A stretch of DNA of 64,000 nt from Leptasterias polaris (taxonomy: Eukaryota > Echinodermata > Asteroidea > Forcipulatida > Asteriidae), in assembly GCA_037783415.1 (NCBI GenBank), contig JAZGTN010000006.1:3968001-4032000 (forward strand), in the 5' to 3' direction. Both the position numbers and the translations under genes were made by a program. Position 1 is the stretch's first letter. Each line of letters starts with the position of its first letter. The notes beneath the pieces are model-generated. The model saw only the letters and a list, made by a program, of their open reading frames with translations. It was not told the DNA's origin and searched no databases. Shown piece after piece: positions 35,361 through 45,818 of this stretch.

Positions 35361-36937
35361 TTAGAACTTTCATGAAATGGCTGTAAGGTTTGCTTATTGA
35401 AAAGAACGAGAGTAGAAAGTGATCTTGAAAGAAAGAGAGAAACGATTCATGAAAGGATCGGATGTTTCGGAGTTTTATAAAAAAAAGAAACGTGAGTTAT
35501 AAATGGGTCTTTTGGTTTAAAAAGCTGTATAAAAAGCCTACGAGTAAAATGCAACGTGCATTATTGCCTTCAACTGGAGCTGTAAAATCGGAATTGGTAC
35601 AAAACAGAGTATTCACGAAGAAACTAGGCTTATTTATTTTTTTGAGATTATATTGATGGACCAGGGCTTACGTGATTGACGAAATGTTGAAAACTACCAC
35701 GGAGGGTGAAGATAGTGAAAAAGTGAAACTATGTCCTGTTTGATCTCCGTAGACTCTGCTGGTACCCGCTCAGTGTGCTGTTTGGTCTACTTTTATGACC
35801 GTTAACCAGTAGAGAAGAGCTCTGTATATGTTATAATAAAGTGCAGTACAAATTGATTAACCGATCAATTACTGAGCATATCATTAAACATTTGTATGCG
35901 TGTATATATTTTGTATGTTTTAATACCCTCAGGCTTTTTCGTCCTTACAAGTCACGAGCAGAGCAAAGGTTAGGACGCCCTCTTGTGGCCAATGTTGTCA
36001 CATTTTGCGATTACCCTCAACGATTAATCAAGTCATGCCAATTAAGAAACACTAACTTACTAGTGATTAATGGAGTCGGTTGTATGTTTATTGAAAGCAG
36101 ATCAATGTTACGCTCAGCTAAAATTGAATATAATTATTAACATCATCTCAATGAGTGTGGGTTTTGGCGTTTGACATAAAGCTATGACTGATCATAGAGC
36201 AAGGACCAGACTGATCTATGGAATGCCGTGGAAAGCGAAAACCACCTGATTGTCATCTTGGAAGAACAACCTTCAGAGCTCAAAGACATGGCGACCATAA
36301 ACTTGGAGTGGAATTCAAACTAATAACGAACTGAAGGATGCGTGGACATAATTACAATGGCGCATCTTCAGCGTACGTGCAGCACGCCTCTGAATTCATG
36401 ATTCAATTACACATTAATTCGGAAACTGCCAGCTACACTTAAATCACGTTTCTAGAAAGCACATTTTTTGCGTGTGTTGTTGTAAAATCAGAAAACCGCT
36501 TTTCAGAGCATTCATGCGTAAGTGAATTGATTACACAGAGAGACATAACTTCCTTCGTTTTGTTGGGTAATAATTCGCGTTCGGGGAAAACGGTATTTAA
36601 TTGTCGTGACATGGAAATCCGCTCAGTGCAGACTGAAGCAAAACAGGATCCGTTCATGCTTCGCACAGGACGGGGAGGCGGAAAGACGGGTTTCATGATA
36701 GTAGTGATAGTTTTCTTCTATGCGGACATAAAGGATTGTGTGTACAAGACGCATTGCTTGGTTAATATTAACAGACGAATCTTCGTGATATATGAGTGGG
36801 TATAGACAGGCAAGTTATAACTATTGAGGATTACTGTTGCTTGTTCAAACACCGGGATTAGTTGACCAGAGGGGGAAAGTAAAGTGAGCAAACCGGACAT
36901 TTGGTGATTACAGCTCATCGCCAGACGAGGGGGGAAG
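35361..36937. other. Upstream region of the GPCR gene
   Basis: No gene or named repeat. It must contain the GPCR promoter and 5' UTR if the gene is intronless, but I see no reliable TATA box or initiator. The bases before the start codon are GGGAAG, with a purine at -3. Confidence 0.4.
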
Positions 36938-38032
36938 ATGGACGGGGCGATTGCGGCTTCAACCAGCATCATAATGTCGAGTTTATCACCGACTACTACT
37001 ACCCCTTACAACAATGTCACCACGGTGTCAATCCTGAAGGCGTGCATTCTTGGTGTCGTTGCAGTCCTCGTTTTAATTGGAAACACGATGTGTTTGATTG
37101 TCCTACGCTACACCGAGCACGGAGTCCACCCTGTCACCAAATTATTCCTGGTGTCGCTGACGCTCAGCGATCTGTTGGTTGGTTTATTAGTCTGTGTACC
37201 GGTCATCGGATCCACGGCGTTACAGCGTTGGCCGTACGGAGACACTTACTGTTACGTCGTGGCCATGTGCCACGCTCTGTACTTCAATGCTGGCCTGTGC
37301 GTTCTAGCGATCAATATAGAGCGCTACATCGCGGTCGTTTGGCCGCTCCGGTACCCAACAATTGTCACCGTCCGCCGGGCAGTCATCGTTGAAGTGTTTC
37401 TGCTAGTGATAGTTTTAATCTGGGCCCTTCTATACCTACTCGTCCCCGGTCGCTCCACGTTCTACTACGAGAACTTCAGCACCTGCTTCATCGACGCCGA
37501 CAGTGGGGACGATTATCTTGGACAACTCGGCATGACTCTATTCATCGCCGTGCCAATGTTGGTCACCGTGATTTTACACGTCAGACTGTTCTTCTTGGCC
37601 ACTCGCCACGCCTCAAGAGTCGATGCTATTACAATAGGAGATATCAATCCTCCATCGACAAGCGACGTTGAAAGTAACTCGGACCCTGCCCAGTCGTCAC
37701 CATCCCGTCGCAGTGGCCTACGTCGTCAACGCGCCAACTCGGTACGCAATAACCTGGACGCCAAAGCGGCCATGACGTTTTTCATCATGGCGGTGGTGGC
37801 CGGCGTCTCGTGGACGCCGTATTACACAACAATAGCCTGGGAGAACTTTCGGGCGGAGCCGGTGCCCCCATCAGTCGCTTACGTGTCTCAGATTCTTCTA
37901 CTCCTCAACAGCCTGTGGAATGTCGTCATTTATTACACCAGAAATGACTCTTTCAGAAAGACCTCTAACAAGCTCTTCGGACGATGTTTCCGGGTGCGAA
38001 CGTCTCGGGAAGAACTGCTCACCGTAAGCTGA
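36938..38032 (+). CDS. Class A (rhodopsin-like) G protein-coupled receptor, orphan
   Basis: A single exon encodes 364 residues. It is a seven-pass plasma membrane receptor expected to couple an extracellular ligand to heterotrimeric G proteins. Segments: extracellular N-terminus with an N-glycosylation site (NVT, 26-28); TM1 about 33-57 with N49; TM2 68-91 with D78; TM3 105-130 ending E128-R129-Y130; TM4 147-169 with W162; TM5 197-220 with P206; a Ser/Arg-rich third intracellular loop 221-276; TM6 277-300 with W292-T-P294; TM7 311-333. C105 and C183 can form the usual TM3-ECL2 disulfide. Oddities: the TM7 motif is NVVIY instead of NPxxY, S replaces C before the TM6 Trp, and TM3 lacks the aminergic Asp, so it should not be called an amine receptor. 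The start has A at -3 and G at +4. GC content is much higher than the flanks. Ligand unknown; it likely belongs to a lineage-expanded intronless set. Confidence 0.9.
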   Translation: MDGAIAASTSIIMSSLSPTTTTPYNNVTTVSILKACILGVVAVLVLIGNTMCLIVLRYTEHGVHPVTKLFLVSLTLSDLLVGLLVCVPVIGSTALQRWPYGDTYCYVVAMCHALYFNAGLCVLAINIERYIAVVWPLRYPTIVTVRRAVIVEVFLLVIVLIWALLYLLVPGRSTFYYENFSTCFIDADSGDDYLGQLGMTLFIAVPMLVTVILHVRLFFLATRHASRVDAITIGDINPPSTSDVESNSDPAQSSPSRRSGLRRQRANSVRNNLDAKAAMTFFIMAVVAGVSWTPYYTTIAWENFRAEPVPPSVAYVSQILLLLNSLWNVVIYYTRNDSFRKTSNKLFGRCFRVRTSREELLTVS

Positions 38033-39299
38033 GCGTTGTCTCCTGTCATTGATGACTCCACGATGTGTTTGTTTAAGGGAACCCCTAAATAACATGAAGA
38101 GATGTTTGTTGAGAAACCAGACTCCTGAAATGATCAAACTGTTTTCAAAAAACAATAATGTGGATATCAGTGGTCTTCTTGACATCACAGACTGTTATTA
38201 CATTGGGGCCCTGCCATGGGTTATAAAACCCTGTTATAAAACCCACTGCATGCACATCAAGAAGCTAGACTTCATTCTGATTAATATCTTTAAAAGGAAT
38301 GCTTGTATTGCGCTCTAGTCCATTGGGGTTTTTTTTGGGGGGGGGGGGGTAAAAACATTCACACTCTATATACTGTTGAGTATGGTTCTGTTCTGTTCGC
38401 GAGTTTTTCGACTTCGGAGATTTACTAGGAAAGAACATTCCAATAAAATGCACTTCACAAAACACGTGTCATTCATGAGATCGTCGAGTGTCAAAATGTC
38501 ACCGATATTCATGTTTACATCACAAGATCCTTTCAATCTGGTTGTTGGTGTTGCTTGTATAGTATAAATTGACCTCTTTCCACTGACGTCACACTAACCT
38601 TAGCAACGAATATCGGTCATATTGGGTTACAATTCACACGCCGTGCCATCAAGCGAAAGTTGAACGAGGTCCTGTCGTAAATCATCGATAGGTCTTATGC
38701 TCATTTCCGCATAATTTTACAAAATATCTGACTTGGACATTACGTTATCAAATGGGGACATTGTGTTCATACAGTTATTAAAGGCGTTATGCAGCTCAAG
38801 CTATATGTGACATCGTCACATTGTGTTGGGTATTGAACATGGCTGCCAGATAATGTTGTGACGTCATCTGAATGGGGTCTACACAATGCATCTCTAATCA
38901 TGTTCAAAATGTTGAATTTGGTATTGAATGCATTTCATGTTAATGACGATTCAAACTAAAAACGTTTATTTGGTTAAAATTGAGTACTTTTTTTTTCCAG
39001 CGGTCATTGTATATTGTTTCACTTTTTAAATTTGGTGTCAATTTTGAGATTATGTAAAGAAGATGTAAAGATTGCCGGTTTTATGTAATTTGTTCTTGCC
39101 ATTGTATTCGCAATCTTTTGAATGCTGTTCTTTTTGAGGAGTTGCAAACAAACGAAGGTCCAGTTCTAAGTTAATAATTATGCCTAATTTATGGAGGATA
39201 TACCTTTGGAAATTACTCCAAAAGTTATTTACCATACAAACGTACTTGGTAAAGCACGCTGGAAAGCTGTTAATAGTAGAAAACATTGTTAGAAACGAC
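38033..39299. other. Downstream region of the GPCR gene
   Basis: The presumed 3' UTR starts here. There is a G run at about 38331-38349. Nothing else is recognised; 38575-38900 has two CTGACGTCA/GTGACGTCA-type words. Confidence 0.4.
38442..38447 (+). promoter_or_regulatory. Candidate polyadenylation signal for the GPCR
   Basis: AATAAA about 410 bp after the stop codon, the first canonical hexamer I found on the coding strand. Use is inferred. Confidence 0.4.
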
Positions 39300-39470
39300 C
39301 CTCCTTGAAGTAATGTAGTGCATTATATCATGCATCTGAAAGCACACAACTCTATGCAACAAGGGTGTTTTTCTTTCATTATGTTCTTGCAACCTCGATA
39401 ATTGAGCCCAAACTTTTTCAAAGGTTTATTATTTGATAATAATTACCAAAGATTACCCTGCCTTTAACGA
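39300..39470 (-). mobile_element. Partial MITE related to family A
   Basis: Contains GAAAGCACACAACTC, AACAAGGGTGTTTTTCTTTC, TTTATTATTTGATAA and TAATTACCAAAG blocks, corresponding to the right half of the family A element at 783-1597. The termini are gone. Confidence 0.5.
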
Positions 39471-39529
39471 ATACCAAAATATAAACGAATTCAATGATAA
39501 ATTTGCCTTACGTCACATGGGCATGCTCG

Positions 39530-39680
39530 GGTACCTTGTACTAAAGACACCTGCTCTGAATGACGGGGGTTCGAATCCATCCCAAGTAGTATACCTGGTG
39601 GATGTTTGTTTGGGAAAGACTCTGGGAAAGCACTGAGCAAACAGTGCTTATCACGCCTCAGTTTGAGGTAAAACAAAATA
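39530..39680 (+). mobile_element. tRNA-derived SINE, second family, copy 1
   Basis: Has the Pol III B box GGTTCGAATCC (39568-39578), then TGGTGGATGTTTGTTTGGGA, GGAAAGCACTGAGCA and CAGTGCTTATCACGCC. The same order occurs on the minus strand at 47236-47420. It is not a tRNA gene: no cloverleaf can be folded around the B box. Confidence 0.65.
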
Positions 39681-39699
39681 CTATTTTTTATCCCCGATG

Positions 39700-41869
39700 C
39701 AATTTTAAGTAAGTAATTCACTGAAAATGTAATACGTCCAAGACAATATTTTCTTACTTTCAGTATCTCTGCGTATTACAATGAGGTAAAACAAAAAATC
39801 TAATTATCATATCAAAAGTTCCAATATTATGTAAACCGCTATTGAATTATTGAGGGAATAATTGTGGTTATTTTGAAGAGCTCACGAGCCACGCAATACC
39901 GTGCTTCGGTGGTTATTATGTATGCGAAAGTTCAATTGATCACGTTCAATGACGTGACGCCTTTAATTTAAACGCTTCTCTCTCCATCGTCTCCTGGAAG
40001 CCACTTTATTAATTTGTTTTCACGTAATGGAATATTTTATATCAAAGGTGACTGCTCTGTGTTCCGACAACCCTCTTGATCTTCACACTATGGTCAGGGT
40101 TAGGGTTTTAGGGTAGGATTAAGTAGGGGCGTCAGAACAGGAGTTAGGGAACCTAGGTATTATTAAACCAGTATCAAAGCTATTTGGAGGTTAACATTTT
40201 AGAGAATTTAAAAATGGACAATGTAACATGATGGCACTACGAATGAGATCGAAGCATCACCAAAAAGGGTAAAATTTTACGGGTGCACAAGGGGTGCACC
40301 ATTTTTTATGGGGGGGGGGGCACTTAATCCCTATTAAAACTATAGTTTCCGTTTGAATTTCTGTTTAACAAGCCCATTTTCAGCGCTGCTTTTTACTATT
40401 TTTATACCATAATCTAATGTGAGTATTAAAACAAATGCCTGCGTGTAAAATGGAAAGTAGTTTTATAAAACATTTAAATTATAACATTTAAGCTTATCTG
40501 CAAAAACCGGGGTGTTAACATTGGCACCATGGATGTTTTCACGTATAGATACCGGAGGGAGAATCAAAATTAACATCATGAGGGTATTAAAATAACACCA
40601 ATGTAATTGTCTTGGCAGAAATAAGTGTTATTTCAACACTCTAAGGTGTAAATTTTGATTGGTTTTGGTATCTATTATGTGACAACACGAATGCTGTCAA
40701 TTTTTCCACCCCAGTTTTTGAAGTGTAAAATGTAACATTTCACTCCCGGCAATGTTCAATCTTCAACAGTCCATATTTCAAATGGGTGCATTGGGGATGG
40801 GGGGGGGGGGGGGGGGGGGGGCACGGACATCACCCCCCCCCCCCCCCCCCCACACGCCACTGGTTCGAGGTGCATTACGAAACTGGTTCTCAAAGTTGCA
40901 ATAATGTAAACTTTGCTCTCGTTTATTATTCCTACTTTTGCGACGAGTCAAAAGTTCACATCTGCCTCAATGGTGTTGACACTTAAAGGACCACCTCTAG
41001 AAATCTCACTAACTACAGGCAACCGAAATTAAATACTTTTAAAATAAAATAGTGAGAATACAATATTTATGTAAATAAGTCTCACAGCCTACTAAAATAA
41101 AAGCAAACAGGTTAATATATAATTTTATTACTATTTTATTTTATTTTTTATTTTTATTTTTTTGGGGGGCGGTGTCATAATTGTGTCCGTCAAGCTAAAT
41201 AGATTATAATATACATGGATTTGGTGTTATCAATATAGCCTGCTATGCAAATACCGTAACACTGTGTTCATATTTTTACATGCAAAGATGGTTCGGAAAA
41301 CAAAGAGATTAAGAACTTGTTTTCTACAGTAGTCCCCAGACCATGCTTTAGAAAAAAAGCACGAGCAATTTATAGACAGCGGGGAATTCTCCGGTCAGGA
41401 AACTATAGACTATTTCCAAAGATTGTCAGCCGACAATCATTGTAAAATTATATAAATTTCAAATTTTTTTAAAAACGAAGGCACATCGGGCACTATCTGT
41501 CTGGTACGGTATTATTATTATTTTGTTTTTGTTGTAAATAACTCGGTAGTTTTGTTTGCAAAAAGGCCTAATGTATGATATTACCTTTTTACACCCCTAA
41601 ACGAGGAGCTAAACAGAAAAGTGTACATCTTGGAAAAGGAGCCCAACTCTTGATATCAGTTCTTATTTATTGTGCTTTATCTACGTGCGTTTCAACCACT
41701 TTATTATGTTTAAGACAGGTAGGCTAAAGGTCATGTCACGCAGGCCACATTTTTAGGCAACTTTGAGGCAAACAACTGCGAGCATGCACAAGGTAAACTT
41801 CAGCAGCACAAGAGACATTCTTCTATAGATGTAACTCACTATCCCCAAGAAAATAATTAGAAAACTAAA
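39700..41869. other. Unassigned stretch
   Basis: No gene. There are homopolymer tracts near 40309-40320 (G) and 40799-40851 (G then C). Confidence 0.5.
40799..40851. repeat. G23 run facing a C19 run
   Basis: G at 40799-40821 and C at 40833-40851, separated by 11 bases. The two can pair as a hairpin or each strand can form quadruplexes. It may also be a polymerase or assembly trouble spot. Confidence 0.9.
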
Positions 41870-41888
41870 CTGTAAATTTTTTTTTTTA

Positions 41889-42265
41889 TTGAAGATTGCC
41901 TGGAACTGGTTGCCTATAAATTTCCTCGTGTGCATCGCCTTAAGCTTCCGAATCATTCCACCCAAACAAACAAACTCGTGTGCTTTGTTTGAAGATGATG
42001 AGGTGAAACTTACTGCCAACGCTTGTGAGAAAAACAGGACCATAGTTGACCAATTCAATAACCCTTGGTACAATATTTGACCACTTTTAATTCAACCATT
42101 CTCAATTACCCTCAAATCTGTGACTATGAAGATTTTGTGGGGCCCCCAAGTTATATTAATGACACTGTTTACTGGGGCGCACCCTTCGGTATCGCCGGAA
42201 CTCCACGTTGCAACTACTTGATGACAAACACTAAGTGTTCACAGCTCTGTCATTTAGACCATTAG
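41889..42265 (+). pseudogene. Possible decayed exon of a secreted or membrane protein
   Basis: After a T-rich tract and an AG (41897), a frame reads a hydrophobic, signal-like stretch (WLPINFLVCIALSF), then CALFEDDEVK and an N-glycosylation site, to a stop at 42078. A second frame, overlapping from 42065, continues with FNSTILNY, YINDTVYWGAP and paired cysteines to 42262. Two adjoining frames of similar, Cys- and N-glycosite-rich style suggest one extracellular exon broken by a frameshift. I do not recognise the family; chance is possible. Confidence 0.25.
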
Positions 42266-42269
42266 AGTT

Positions 42270-42633
42270 TTGATTCAAAACACGTTCCCTGGTCTGTTTT
42301 TTATTGACTTTCTTTATGTTAATAGAGTGTTCGAGCTTTGCTACCCCCATAGGCAGCGCGCCGTATCAACAAGGCATTCTGGGGGGAATGGTGCGGTGAG
42401 ATCGCACACCACTGGGAACGAGGTTGAGATAGTTTCCACTCGAAGTCACACAGTGAAAGCACTGATCTCCATTAACATTAGTGGAGATTATTGTTGTATT
42501 ATTAAAACTGATTGGTACGCATTTCACAGAATATTAACGGTTTTGTTCAAACAAGTTTGGTACACTGTCTTTAATATATAATTAATTTGTATTTTCCTCG
42601 TTCAGATTTTCCCGATAAAAAGAAATTTTACCT
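42270..42633. other. Unassigned stretch
   Basis: Frame 42270-42581 (+) contains ISINISGDYCCII, faintly reminiscent of an immunoglobulin F-strand, but nothing else supports it. Confidence 0.3.
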
Positions 42634-43033
42634 TTAAAGGCAAAGTGTACCTTAAGTTTTTTGAACCGTTCGATTTTTTTAAATGTAGATATATACAATA
42701 AAACTAACCCGTCACACATTTAATTTTAAGAGGTGGTCGCGTTTGTGAGATACCGCCGAAAATCCGGAGCGAATAATATCCATGCAGGAAGAGTAATCCC
42801 TAACTGGAATACACAATTTGAGAACTGTTTCTGACACTACAGTAACGCTTCTCAGATTCAAATTTTTGGGGCATAAATACGTTATAGCTTTTTACATAAC
42901 TACATTACTTATAAGTGAAATGTTTCCCAAAATGCTGATATACTATTGAAAGCTGCTGTACTCCTAACCAAGCAAGTTTTTATTACCATTAATAATTTTA
43001 TGAGTGATTACCAAACGCATACTTTCCCTTTAA
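42634..43033 (+). mobile_element. TTAA-flanked MITE, family B, copy 3
   Basis: TTAA at 42634-42637 and 43030-43033. Left end AGGCAAAGTGTACCTTAAG; the right end contains GTGATTACCAAACGCATAC. Shares CCGGAGCGAATAATATC and TTTTTGGGGCATAAATAC-type blocks with the copies at 8770 and 13689. Confidence 0.8.
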
Positions 43034-43259
43034 GTGTGGTTGTTTTGTCGCTGATGGCCATTCAAATTGAAAACAATAAGGACACTGCCCAGAAACGACT
43101 GCATGACGACCATGCTGTTATTTCATTTACGGAGAATTGGCAAGAACTTAATGGGATTTCTTGTGCACCGAATGTCTCATGGGCATGAACGTTAATTGAA
43201 GTCATTTAACATAGCTGTAATGGAAACAGTCTCGAAAATGAAGAGGTGGTTGTTATAAT

Positions 43260-43786
43260 TTAAAGGCACCTGGCAGTGGTATTTTTTCAAAATAAAGCTT
43301 TTGTCATTAATATATACATTTTTATGAGTGGAATGTGAATAAACAATTTACTAAGGTTAAAAAATTGTATTTTTCTTTTAATTACAAATTAAAAAATAGG
43401 CCCCCCTTTACATGGCGCTGTTCGTGACGTCAATCGAGGCAGAAGAAAATGTGTAGTCTGGCCCCGTACATTACGTCTGGGTACCTGATCAGTATGGCGC
43501 GTTTTCGTATTCGGACGTCACCACCCAATGCAATCCTAGGACAGTGTACAGTCGACTAATACGAGACGCCAGTTTATACGAGGTTTTTCACCGGTCCCGA
43601 ACTGTCCCAGAAAGTCTTCCTCGATTGATGTCACAAAAAGGGATGGGCGGAGTCGCCCCCAAACAACTTTATGTATTTTTTAAACATATAAATACTGACA
43701 AACAATTACTCAAAAAATTGTTTTATTGTTAATATACATATACTCTTATATAAAATTTAAAAAAATCTATTTCCAGGTGACTTTAA
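43260..43786. mobile_element. TTAA-flanked MITE, family J
   Basis: The element proper is 43264-43782, with TTAA at 43260-43263 and 43783-43786. Left end AGGCACCTGG; reversed right end AGTCACCTGG. The sequence next to the ends is AT-rich on both sides. The middle carries CpG-containing sequence with GTGACGTCAATCG and CGGACGTCACC. Noncoding. Confidence 0.75.
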
Positions 43787-44430
43787 TACAATTATTTTAA
43801 TGACCTTTGCTGCAACAAACTGTTAGTCGTTAAAGATTCAAAACGCCCCTATTTTTGGATATAATTTCATTTCATATAACTCTGGTTGTGAAGCCAAGGA
43901 CTCTCATAAAAGCGAAATAAATCACTATACCAGACAATAACCCAATGGAGAGAAAACAAGGAAGACAGTTTCAGTATAAGATGTGGGAGGAAAATCCCAG
44001 AGAATTATTGCAGGGAAAACCCACGAAGATAGGTAGAGACTGAAAAACTCACTGTAGTGCATGCGGCGTGGTTAGACGGGGAAAGACACCAACCCGACCA
44101 CATCCTAATTAGACCATGGGCCGTCCAGTCGTATCTTGCAGTCTTGTTCTCTTCAACAGGGGGTTTACTCAAAAACCACTCAAAAACGAAGATAATAGTA
44201 CCAACTTGCAATTTTTGCTTGTTCCCACGCTCAAATGTTGCACATTATTTCTAAATTTGGCGACAAAAATGGCCCTAATTTGTGTAACGATATACGGTAA
44301 CTGAGTCAGGCGTGAGTAGGTTGTCCAATGAAATTTGGGTTCTCATCGGGCAGCTGACCAATCAAAATTGGTCTTATGGATACGTGCGGATGTACGAAGG
44401 GGGACGCGTTGCGACGCGACATGTCGAAGT
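43787..44430. other. Region upstream of the two-exon gene
   Basis: No element recognised. The promoter of the gene starting at 44620 is expected between here and 44619; no clear TATA box is visible, and 44395-44425 is CpG-rich. Confidence 0.4.
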
Positions 44431-44567
44431 GTAGCGCATTTTAGTTATTTGCACAGTTTGAAGATTGTGCTGCTCATTCTGCATTCACAGAGTGGGCGGT
44501 CAATCAGAAGATTGAGCAAAATTCTGCGCAATCTCGATATTGTGCAAATCCATAAAATGCGCTGTAC
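44431..44567. repeat. Imperfect inverted repeat about 50 bp upstream of a start codon
   Basis: AGCGCATTTTAGTTATTTGC at the left pairs with the complement of a GCAAATCCATAAAATGCGCT block at the right; arms are about 30-40 bp with mismatches. It could be a small MITE forming part of the 5' UTR or promoter of the downstream gene. Confidence 0.6.
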
Positions 44568-44619
44568 ATAAACAAAGCTTCACACATATTGTCCCACAGC
44601 TGATCGTCATGTTGGCAAC

Positions 44620-44944
44620 ATGACGGAAAAAGACAGAGAGAAGCACTCTAATTTACGGTGTTATGCCCATTTGTCTGGTGTTCTTGAATCATTGACACCT
44701 ATAACTGAAACATCGTGGACAAAATTCAGACAGTGTGTACAGATTTGGAAGGATCTTGATGGGAAATCGGCTGAAATAGCGAGGTGTTTCTTGCAAGAAA
44801 ATGGCGGTGATGCACCCATACATGTACCTAACGATGGTGGTTTTCATCGGAAGTGCTACCAGTATTTTACAGATTCTTCCAAACAAAGACGGGCTGTACT
44901 TGCCAAGCAGAAGCGAGATAATGAACCTGTGCCTGCTGCTGAAG
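44620..44944 (+). CDS. Cys/His-module protein of unknown function, exon 1
   Basis: Residues 1-108 plus the first base of codon 109. This exon carries one probable zinc-binding module: C14, H17, C39, C56, then FHRKCYQYFTD with H76 and C79. It ends GAA-G followed by a GTTAGA donor at 44945. Joined to the acceptor at 45818 (pyrimidine tract then CAG), the two exons keep frame (325 + 881 = 1206 nt, 401 residues). The exon begins 53 bp after the inverted repeat at 44431-44567. No upstream in-frame continuation was needed, so this ATG is the likely start. Confidence 0.75.
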
Positions 44945-45818
44945 GTTAGATAATTGTTTCAAGTTATATATTATTATTAATATTGAACATTCATTTGTAA
45001 CGGAGCAGCTTAAAAATCACTTTTCAATTTTTAACTCGGAGAAGGCTAAACATTTCCAAATTGTAAAAACTCCCGAGAATCTTCCAGACTTCTAAATTTA
45101 TTTACTTTCAAAAATATCTAACCAAACTGCCGTCCGATTTCAACATTTGTTTAATATCGAAACGGCCATCCTTTCACACAAATTTACATTTTTAACAGAG
45201 GAGAATTTCCATATGAAAAAACATAAATGTTAAATAGGTTCTACCTCCTATCAGATTTCATTTTATACTGGCATCAAAGCGGTGAAACATTTTCCCTATG
45301 TGAACACGTAGTGAATTACTCTTGCGTATGAGTTAGTGGGTGTACGAGTTGGTGTGCATTCGAGTTTGTGTGTGTTTGAGTTGGTTACGAGGTTGCATCA
45401 TTACGAGTTGACCTGTACTTGTTTGAATACATAATCTTATCATCATGATGGAACAAATTTGGTCCTAGCTTTATCTTTTATTATTTTTAATGTAAAATTA
45501 CCAAAAGAGCAAAAAACATTACAGGCATTCAGACACATTTTTTAACACACTACTGACACTGTTTGTAGCTCTGATGTATAAGAGACATGATCAAGAGATA
45601 TGTTTACCCCAGTGCAGTGGTCTTTGCACAAAGGGTGTATCTCGTATTGGGTACATTTTCTGTTCTCCTACTACTTTAGGTAGTATTAAGTACTACAGAC
45701 GGGCTATATGACTAATGAGCCATTTCTGTCGGGGTGGTTTCTACATTTGTATCATTTACATTTTAGAAAAACATTTTGCTATAAATTTATATTTATATTT
45801 CTTGCTTTTCCCTACCAG
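44945..45818 (+). other. Intron of the Cys/His-module gene
   Basis: 874 bp, GT...AG, phase 1, with CTTGCTTTTCCCTACCAG at the 3' end. Both bordering exons have coding character and the protein reads through without a stop. No element recognised inside. Confidence 0.75.

Noticed and set aside
36901..37392. 163-codon frame overlapping the GPCR start
   Set aside because: Shadow frame of the GPCR; only the other frame has the seven-helix pattern and motifs.
39568..39578. Possible tRNA gene (perfect GGTTCGAATCC)
   Set aside because: No acceptor stem or D arm can be paired around it, and the flanks match two other SINE copies.
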